A DNA stretch of 64,000 bases from Sulfopaludibacter sp035606355 (lineage in GTDB: Bacteria > Acidobacteriota > Terriglobia > Bryobacterales > Bryobacteraceae), in NCBI GenBank assembly GCA_035606355.1, contig DATNFO010000029.1, positions 1 to 64,000 of the forward strand, written 5' to 3'. Of the stretch, positions 59,011-64,000 are shown piece after piece. Under the pieces are notes generated by a model. That model ran no database searches. It was not told the DNA's origin and saw only the letters and a program-made list of their open reading frames with translations. The translations under genes and the position numbers were made by a program. Within the stretch, counting starts at the first letter, position 1. The number at the start of each line of letters is the position of its first letter.

Positions 59011-59390
59011 GCGCTCACGGCCATCATGGTGCGCTTGGCTTCCTGCACAAACAGATAGACCGTAAATAGCGGCTTGGGGACACCTTTGCCCCAGCGATTC
59101 ACCGCCCACTTTGCGCGGAGGAATTTGACGTCCGGCCGCTCCGAGAGGTCGAGGAAAAGCTGGTAGGTGCCGCAATAAAACTTCTGCGGGAACGTGACGA
59201 TGGGTTTGGCGCCCCAATCGGTGCCATCGGCCGAGCCCCATATGGAGACGTCGATGGATTCCTGCTCGATAATTCTGGTGATGCCGAGGGTAAGGATCAA
59301 GGTCCCACCCTGTTCCGCGCCAAGACCTATTTCAGGTCCGGTTCCGGCTTCGCGAACCGTTGTTTCCGGGAGTAAGAACTGTGGAAGCAT
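59007..59390 (-). CDS. Conserved small hypothetical protein
   Basis: The 127-residue protein has no signal peptide and is beta-rich: TLILTLGITRIIEQESIDVSIWGSADGTDWG, FPQKFYCGTYQLFLDLSERPDVKFLRAKW, VYLFVQEA. Phrases such as IEQESIDVSIWGS are like those of small acidobacterial proteins of unknown function with a jelly-roll or F5/8-like look. Stop codons of this gene and the convergent membrane gene overlap by three bases. Confidence 0.7.
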   Translation of the reverse strand: MLPQFLLPETTVREAGTGPEIGLGAEQGGTLILTLGITRIIEQESIDVSIWGSADGTDWGAKPIVTFPQKFYCGTYQLFLDLSERPDVKFLRAKWAVNRWGKGVPKPLFTVYLFVQEAKRTMMAVSA

Positions 59391-59422
59391 GGCGTTCCGC
59401 CCGCGGCCACGAAAAGGTGCGA

Positions 59423-60601
59423 TTATCCGTTAAGAGAAAGGAGCTTTTTTCGGGCCATTTCCAGGGTCTCATATTTCTTGCAAAAACAAAAGCGGACCTT
59501 TTGAGCCCCATTTGCGGGATGTGCGTAAAAGCTCGATCCGGGAACGGCGGCGATGCCAATGTTTTCAATTAAATGACGAACAAATGACACATCGTCACGG
59601 AAATTGAATGCCGAAATATCCGTCATGACGTAATAGGCGCCTTGGGGCAAATAACAACGAAAACCCGCGCCGGTCAGAGAGGCGACAATGTGGTCGCGGC
59701 GCTCCTTATATTCGGTGCTGAGGTGGGTGTAGTAATCGGCGGGCAGGTTCAGGGCGACGGCTCCGGCAGCCTGTAGCGGGGCGGCCGCGCCGACGGTCAG
59801 GAAGTCGTGCACTTTGCGGATGGAATCGGTGATATCCGGCGGTGCGAGCACCCAGCCGACGCGCCAGCCGGTCACCGAGTAGGTTTTGCTCATGCTGTTG
59901 ACCAGGATGGAGCGATCGCGCATGCCGGGAAGCGACAGGATGGGGATGTGGACGGCGCCATCGTACAGGATGTGCTCGTAAATCTCGTCGGTGATGGCGA
60001 GCGCGTCGAACTCCTGGCAGAGCGCGGCGATGGTTTCGAGCTCGCGGCGGGAGAATACTTTGCCCGTCGGATTGTTGGGACTGTTGAGGATGATGGCTTT
60101 GGTGCGCGGTGTGAAAGCGCGGCGAAGCTCGTCGGGATCGAAGGTCCAATCGGGCTCGTGAAGCTTGACGTAGCGGGTCTCGGCGCCGCAGAGCTGTGTA
60201 TCCGGACCGTAGTTTTCGTAGAACGGCTCGAAGAGGACTACTTCATCGCCGGGATTGATGACGGCCATGAGGGCGGCGATCATGCCTTCGGTGGCGCCGC
60301 AGCAGACGGTGATCTCGCGCTCGGGGTCGAACTCTAGCCCGTAGGTGGCGGCGTACTTAGACGCGATTGCGTCGCGGAAAGGCTTGGCTCCCCAGGTGAT
60401 GGCGTACTGATTGATGTCCGCGGCAACGGCATCGGCGGCCGCCTGTTTGAGGATGCCAGGAGCGGCAAAATCGGGAAAACCCTGGGCGAGGTTGGTGGCT
60501 CCGTGGCGAAGGGCGAGGCGCGTCATTTCCCGGATGACGGATTCGGTAAAGCGGGACGTGCGCTCACTGCGGAAACGCGTGCGGCTGAGGCTTGGGGACA
60601 T
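59423..60601 (-). CDS. PLP-dependent aminotransferase, class I/II (kynurenine/methionine aminotransferase-like)
   Basis: The 392-residue fold-type I enzyme has ATNLAQGFPDFAAP, QYAITWGAKPFRDAIA, ILNSPNNPTGKVFS (the NPTG motif), AITDEIYEHI (Asp and Tyr contacts), SILVNSMSKTYSVTGWRVGW with the Schiff-base lysine, and VRFCFCKKYETLE near the end with the conserved arginine. It resembles kynurenine-oxoglutarate transaminase/MtnE/YbdL-type enzymes. The amino-acid specificity is not readable. It is monocistronic, divergent from the next gene. Confidence 0.94.
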   Translation of the reverse strand: MSPSLSRTRFRSERTSRFTESVIREMTRLALRHGATNLAQGFPDFAAPGILKQAAADAVAADINQYAITWGAKPFRDAIASKYAATYGLEFDPEREITVCCGATEGMIAALMAVINPGDEVVLFEPFYENYGPDTQLCGAETRYVKLHEPDWTFDPDELRRAFTPRTKAIILNSPNNPTGKVFSRRELETIAALCQEFDALAITDEIYEHILYDGAVHIPILSLPGMRDRSILVNSMSKTYSVTGWRVGWVLAPPDITDSIRKVHDFLTVGAAAPLQAAGAVALNLPADYYTHLSTEYKERRDHIVASLTGAGFRCYLPQGAYYVMTDISAFNFRDDVSFVRHLIENIGIAAVPGSSFYAHPANGAQKVRFCFCKKYETLEMARKKLLSLNG

Positions 60602-60669
60602 GACTAAGAGAGTAGCGCAAACACGGCTGCGGGCTATTCGCCCGGGTGCTTTTCCGGTAGAGTTGTGGT

Positions 60670-61350
60670 GTGTGGCAGTTTGCGCGAGTTTCGCTTCGCG
60701 TCGTTTCCGCGGTGGCGCTGTGCTACCTGGTTTGGGTGTTTGCGTTCCGCCATTTTTCTACCCAGCGGTGGGTGGAGAAACAGAAGAGCGTTGACGATTC
60801 GGCGGCCCGCGCCAATTTTCAGCGGATTTACGGCGGCAGCGCGCTCAAGATTTTGCAGTTTTATGCTCGCGACGGGCAGTTGGTGGAGGGCCGGTCCACC
60901 GTGTTGTGTTACGGCGTGTTGAACGCTGCCCGGGTGTCGATTGCACCTCTGGTGGAGGGCGTTTCTCCGGCTTTAAACCGTTGTGTGGAGGTCGCTCCGC
61001 GAACGGATACCACGTACGTTCTCACCGCTGAAGGGGCTGATGGCGGGACATCTTCCGCCTCGCTGACCGTGACCGTCGGTCCGGACGTCGCGACGCTTCC
61101 CCGGATCACTTCATTTCGCGTGATCCAGCAGCGCGTGGATGCCGGGCGGCCGCTTTATCTGCTGGGTTTCAGTGCCGTGAATGGGGAAGAGGTCAGCATA
61201 GACCCCGCGGTGTTCCCGACGTTGCATGGCGCTCCGAACGGGCAGTTTTGGGTAGCTCCCGACGCGGCCACCACCTATACGCTGATCGTGAAAGGCAGCC
61301 GGGGGCGCGTCGCACGCGAGCGTTTGACGGTGGGCTCGGGCGGCCGTTAG
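60670..61350 (+). CDS. Hypothetical membrane-anchored protein with Ig-like region
   Basis: The 226-residue protein has one N-terminal transmembrane helix (VSLRVVSAVALCYLVWVFAF), then an extracytoplasmic region in which LVEGRSTVLCYGVLNAARVSI and TTYVLTAEGADGGTSSASLTVTVGP form a bacterial Ig-like repeat. A second repeat (ATTYTLIVKGSRGRVARERLTVG) is at the end. Start is GTG, about 68 bases from the divergent aminotransferase ATG. Function unknown. Confidence 0.75.
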   Translation: MWQFARVSLRVVSAVALCYLVWVFAFRHFSTQRWVEKQKSVDDSAARANFQRIYGGSALKILQFYARDGQLVEGRSTVLCYGVLNAARVSIAPLVEGVSPALNRCVEVAPRTDTTYVLTAEGADGGTSSASLTVTVGPDVATLPRITSFRVIQQRVDAGRPLYLLGFSAVNGEEVSIDPAVFPTLHGAPNGQFWVAPDAATTYTLIVKGSRGRVARERLTVGSGGR

Positions 61351-61997
61351 ACGATCCTGGCCATGGCCTGCCGCATGCTGGAGTCGAGGTTCGCAATCGC
61401 CGCGGTGACTTTGCGGCTGATGGTTTCCAGGCCGCAGAGCGTTTGGATTCTCTGGCGCCGCGACTGAATTTGCGCATCGGAGAGGGCGTACCCGAGAAGG
61501 CCGCAGGGCTCGGCGAGACTCACCAGCATGATGTCGCGCGTGTCCGGGATGCCATCGGAAAGAATGGCGTCGCGTAGACGAAGCGAGACCAGCCGCTGTT
61601 GTCCGCTATCGGCGACCGGAAACCGCTCGACGTCGATGATCCACAACAGCTTGCTTTTTTCGTGTCGCAGGATGCCTTGCCGGATGAGAGAAGCGAGCGC
61701 TTCGCCTTCCAGGTCCTGCCTGCGGTGGAAGATTTCTTCGATCCATTCGTGCACGGTGGTGAGCTGCGGCTTGGCAGCCATGCCTTCGAGGACGCGGTCG
61801 AGTGTGGCGTTGCCGGTAGGCGCGCGATCGAGGATTTCAATGGCTTCGGTGTCGGTATCGATCTTGCGCGATAGGGCGAGATCGAAGAACACGGCTCCGA
61901 CGAGCGCATAAGCGGTGCCGAATTCGCGGGTGGAACGCAGGTGGCCGGTCTGTTCGTCGACGGCGAGAAGGACGATCTCTTCGAGCATGGTCAGCAT
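61347..61997 (-). CDS. GPP34/GOLPH3-family protein
   Basis: The 216-residue helical protein has the GPP34 pattern: LEEIVLLAVDEQTGHL, YALVGAVFFDLALSRKIDTD, AIEILDRAPTGNATLDRVLE, GILRHEKSKLLWIIDVERFPV and LLGYAL. In eukaryotes this family binds phosphatidylinositol 4-phosphate; the bacterial role is unknown. It overlaps the STAS gene by seven bases and is thus likely part of the partner-switching operon. The start at MLTMLEE (61997) is preferred; longer in-frame readings overlap the STAS gene. Confidence 0.9.
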   Translation of the reverse strand: MLTMLEEIVLLAVDEQTGHLRSTREFGTAYALVGAVFFDLALSRKIDTDTEAIEILDRAPTGNATLDRVLEGMAAKPQLTTVHEWIEEIFHRRQDLEGEALASLIRQGILRHEKSKLLWIIDVERFPVADSGQQRLVSLRLRDAILSDGIPDTRDIMLVSLAEPCGLLGYALSDAQIQSRRQRIQTLCGLETISRKVTAAIANLDSSMRQAMARIV

Positions 61998-62308
61998 GGC
62001 AGGTCTCCGTGAATCTTGAGGACGTGATGCAGTCCGCTCATGTCGAACACTTTGCGCGCGGGCGGACTGAGGGAGCAAACAGCGAATTCGGTGTCGCGGC
62101 CCTGCGCGGCGCGCGCGGCCTGGAGTACGGCGCGGATTCCGGCGCTGGAGATGTAGTCCAGGCGCGAAAGATCGGCGGCGACTTTGGGATGGGCTTCGAC
62201 GGCGGCGCGGAGCGAATTTTCCAGCAGGTCGGCAGTCTCGGCATCGGCGCGTCCGGAAACGGAGACCACGTGCCAGCCGGAGCGGGTTTCCTCAGAGAGT
62301 TGGATCAT
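61991..62308 (-). CDS. STAS-domain anti-sigma factor antagonist
   Basis: The 105-residue protein has VVSVSGRADAETADLLENSL and DLSRLDYISSAGIRAVLQAAR, where the Ser pair in DYISSAG is the usual phosphorylation site of SpoIIAA/RsbV-type proteins. LSPPARKVFDMSGLHHVL is the typical end. ATG at 62308 with AAGGA upstream; the longer in-frame reading comes from repeat sequence. It pairs with the upstream RsbW-like kinase. Confidence 0.93.
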   Translation of the reverse strand: MIQLSEETRSGWHVVSVSGRADAETADLLENSLRAAVEAHPKVAADLSRLDYISSAGIRAVLQAARAAQGRDTEFAVCSLSPPARKVFDMSGLHHVLKIHGDLPC

Positions 62309-62369
62309 CGGTGGGTCCTTCGAAAGGAAATTGCAAAGCGGGGGATGGATTGCGTGTAGCGGCGTCAAC

Positions 62370-62480
62370 GGAGCCGCGACCATGAGGGCTTGTGAAGAAA
62401 TATCGAATTGCTTTTTTTCGACCTCGTAACGCACTCGCATCGCCGGCACCTTTTGCCGCTCCCTTACGGTCACGGCTCCG
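62370..62480. repeat. MITE-like unit I (111 bp)
   Basis: Ends are inverted repeats GGAGCCGCGACCATGAGGG and, on the other strand, GGAGCCGTGACCGTAAGGG. The inside is an inverted copy of the 82-bp unit at 111-274, with GAAATATCGAATTGC. It lies between the STAS gene start and the upstream RsbW-like gene. Confidence 0.8.
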
Positions 62481-62500
62481 TATGTGGTTGATTCTATTAT

Positions 62501-62606
62501 CGGAGCCGCGACCGTCAGTAAGCGGTACACGGTGTATCGAAAGGCGAATGGAGCGCGACGGGAACGACACGCTGATTTTTTCACAACCTCTCACGGTCGC
62601 GGCTCC
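62501..62606. repeat. MITE-like unit II (106 bp)
   Basis: Ends GGAGCCGCGACCGTCAG and, inverted, GGAGCCGCGACCGTGAG. The inside (AAGCGGTACACGGTG to GATTTTTTCACA) matches 277-341 of the window. Its right end extends into the 3' end of the RsbW-like gene, whose last residues are therefore repeat-derived. Confidence 0.8.
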
Positions 62607-63013
62607 CGTTCGAGGCGAAATGTCAATTTGTTGAAGCCGGCTTCGCGGCGGTATTCGAGCTTACCGGCGAGTTGACGGACGAAGTAAATTCCGAGACCTC
62701 CGGCGGGCCGGGCGGCGAGCGGGGCGGAAAGATCGGGAGATGCGGCTTCGGCGGGATCGAACGGTATTCCGCGATCGACGTACTCGATCGCAATTTCGGC
62801 GGGGTGGGCTTGCAGCGTGACTCGGACGGCGCCGGCGATTCCCTCGCAGCCGCCGTGGCGCACCGCGTTGGTGAACAGCTCTTCGAGCACCAGGTTCAAT
62901 TGAAATATTGAATCGGCGGCCAATGCGTTCTGGCGGCCGAAGCTTTCGACTTCGGCCGCCAGTTTGGCGAGTTCCGGCAGGTTGCCGTCGAGCGAAAATG
63001 CGCAAGTGGTCAG
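62591..63013 (-). CDS. RsbW-like anti-sigma factor kinase (HATPase domain)
   Basis: The protein has about 140 residues. The HATPase pattern is complete: LVLEELFTNAVRHGG (N-box), YVDRGIPFDP (Asp-x-Gly box) and AGGLGIYFVRQLAGKLEY (second Gly box). It reads back upstream through FSLDGNLPELAKLAAEVESFGRQ, an RsbW-type N-terminus, to a TAA, with no ATG, GTG or TTG before the domain; CTG at 63011-63013 is the only near-cognate start. A TTG at 62923 would remove the first helix. It probably phosphorylates the STAS protein. The sigma factor it controls is not seen. Confidence 0.8.
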   Translation of the reverse strand: MTTCAFSLDGNLPELAKLAAEVESFGRQNALAADSIFQLNLVLEELFTNAVRHGGCEGIAGAVRVTLQAHPAEIAIEYVDRGIPFDPAEAASPDLSAPLAARPAGGLGIYFVRQLAGKLEYRREAGFNKLTFRLEREPRP

Positions 63014-63022
63014 AGGGCCAGT

Positions 63023-63277
63023 TTACCGCACGTCGCGGCGGTCGCGATCGTGGCCGGCATAGCGATTGTTGCTCACCTTGCGGGTGTTGTTGCCGTAGCG
63101 CTCGTGCGTATCGCGCCGGTTGTCGAAGCGCTGGTCGCGGAGGCGAATGTCTACGTGGTTATAGGTGGTGGTGTAGGTTTGGCGATTGTCGCGATTGTAG
63201 TCGTCGCGGTCGTGCGCGAGGGCTGGGATTGCGAGGGCGATCACCGTAAGGGCCGTTGTTGCGATTGCTTTTTTCAT
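63023..63277 (-). CDS. Small exported Asp/Arg/Tyr-rich protein
   Basis: The 84-residue protein has a signal peptide (MKKAIATTALTVIALAIPALA), then a strongly charged region HDRDDYNRDNRQTYTTTYNH, then RDQRFDNRRDTHERYG and RKVSNNRYAGHDRDRRDVR. The mature part is disordered-looking with no motif. GGAG lies before the ATG. The stop is about ten bases before the RsbW-like gene on the same strand, so it may be cotranscribed with the partner-switching genes. Function unknown. Confidence 0.75.
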   Translation of the reverse strand: MKKAIATTALTVIALAIPALAHDRDDYNRDNRQTYTTTYNHVDIRLRDQRFDNRRDTHERYGNNTRKVSNNRYAGHDRDRRDVR

Positions 63278-63357
63278 TGTCTTAACTCCCCTTCGCTTGA
63301 TAAGACGATGCGGGGGAGGCCCGGGGCGGTAAGACTTTGTATGGCCGGCGTAAAGGT

Positions 63358-64000
63358 TTATGGAGCGCCCGGTCTGAGGGTATAAACGGCTTTGGTCGCG
63401 CTGGGGTGCGCGATGAGGAACGATACGGAGCTTTGTGTCAGCGGCTGCAGGAGGTCGGCGGGCAGGGTTGTGGATTGATCGATGGTGAGGGTAGCGCCTT
63501 CCAGATGAATGGTCCTTCGCCAGCCTTTGCCGGTGACTTCCAGGGCATCGCCAGAGGCGCGGATTTCCACGGGACCTTGCGCGCCGAGGGCTCCGGTTTC
63601 CGGCAGGAAGTTGGCGTTGGCTTCTTTCCAGGTGAACTCCAGCCAGCGGCCGCCATCCTGGGTGGAAAAAATGGCGCGCGCTTGCGGGGATTCGAGGACC
63701 CATTCGGGCACGCCATCGCCGTCGAGGTCGGCGGACCAGGCGACGGTGCGGTTGCGCGGCAGCAGCAGGGCGCGGAACGGCAGGTCCAGCGTGGCATTTC
63801 CGGCGACGCGCAGGCGCCAGTCGCGAAGGGGCGCGGAGGTATCCGTGGCAAAAATGCGGAGCTGGTAGCGGCGCTCGTCGGCTGCGCCAATGGCGAGATC
63901 GTTGCGCGGCGGAAAGAAATCCAGCCCGGCTCCGGTGGCGCTGAACTTATAGCTGGCGATGATGGGCCAGTTATTGCGCACGGCGACTTCGATGTTGCTT
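63358..64000 (-). CDS. C-terminal part of a hypothetical protein (5' end outside window)
   Basis: The frame is open to the window end and continues past it; the visible 213 or so residues include VAWSADLDGDGVPEWVLESPQARAIFSTQDGGRWLEFTW, an FG-GAP/VCBS-like Asp-Gly-Asp segment, followed by beta-rich sequence ending KAVYTLRPGAP. It may be a large surface or glycoside-hydrolase-associated protein. The internal GTG at 63981 is not taken as the true start because the frame remains open upstream. Confidence 0.65.
   Translation of the reverse strand, partial: SNIEVAVRNNWPIIASYKFSATGAGLDFFPPRNDLAIGAADERRYQLRIFATDTSAPLRDWRLRVAGNATLDLPFRALLLPRNRTVAWSADLDGDGVPEWVLESPQARAIFSTQDGGRWLEFTWKEANANFLPETGALGAQGPVEIRASGDALEVTGKGWRRTIHLEGATLTIDQSTTLPADLLQPLTQSSVSFLIAHPSATKAVYTLRPGAP

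Noticed and set aside
62309..62584. 92-residue N-terminal extension of the STAS protein
   Set aside because: It is translated from the MITE-like repeats; AAGGA precedes the ATG at 62308.

Overview
The window looks like a chromosomal segment of an Acidobacteriota bacterium, most likely a Solibacter/Bryobacter-type soil organism. The evidence is its family content: an acidobacterial duplicated orphan permease (ADOP, TIGR03434 type) behind a PadR repressor, a TIGR03435 soil-associated protein, a protein ending in a TIGR03437 domain, an Oar-like TonB-dependent receptor with an N-terminal carboxypeptidase-type domain, a BlaI/M56 pair, futalosine-type menaquinone synthesis (mqnC), and GC-rich coding sequence with many 1-4 base gene overlaps.

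Layout. 1-340: the 3' end of an unidentified gene, then 82-bp tandem repeats. 339-7257: a LolA-like exported protein with a Cys-motif partner, a DASS anion transporter divergent from a GH97 glycosidase, a TIGR03435 protein, and a membrane-anchored winged-helix-like protein. 7405-15947: an amino-sugar locus (SIS-domain sugar-phosphate enzyme, Na+/solute symporter, GH20 hexosaminidase, TonB-dependent receptor) whose two halves are preceded by the same 60-bp sequence. 15983-25717: mixed metabolism (Gfo/Idh/MocA dehydrogenase, nucleoside hydrolase, AhpD-like protein, S46 peptidase, a large BNR-repeat protein, GNAT, aldo/keto reductase). 26162-36451: a translation/heme run, rimP-nusA-infB-ylxP-rbfA-apbE-hemE-hemH-hemY, preceded by an intrinsic-terminator-like hairpin. 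36491-39477: a sulfite-oxidase-like molybdoenzyme with its cytochrome c plus two exported proteins. 39693-47849: TolC, an ABC exporter, a triplicated gene junction, ADOP and PadR. 48168-53906: an accessory-looking block with an SDR enzyme, a TIGR03437 protein, a Ser/Thr kinase, an ECF sigma factor and an IS3 remnant. 54159-61350: DinB, BlaI with an M56-TonB fusion, mqnC, a membrane protein and an aminotransferase. 61347-63277: a GPP34 protein with STAS and RsbW-like partner-switching proteins. 63358-64000: an incomplete gene.

The most interesting points are these. (1) A kinase/ECF sigma pair in which the sigma factor lacks two acidic residues of the usual DAED motif, and a near-identical promoter-like sequence lies upstream of both the sigma gene and the TIGR03437 gene. 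(2) The shared 60-bp element in the amino-sugar locus. (3) A three-copy tandem duplication of a convergent gene junction. (4) REP-like hairpins between genes that in several cases have become the last codons of a gene. (5) MITE-like repeats with GGAGCCGCGACC ends. (6) Several -10 boxes 6-8 nt before start codons, suggesting leaderless mRNAs. No rRNA, complete tRNA or CRISPR array was seen.
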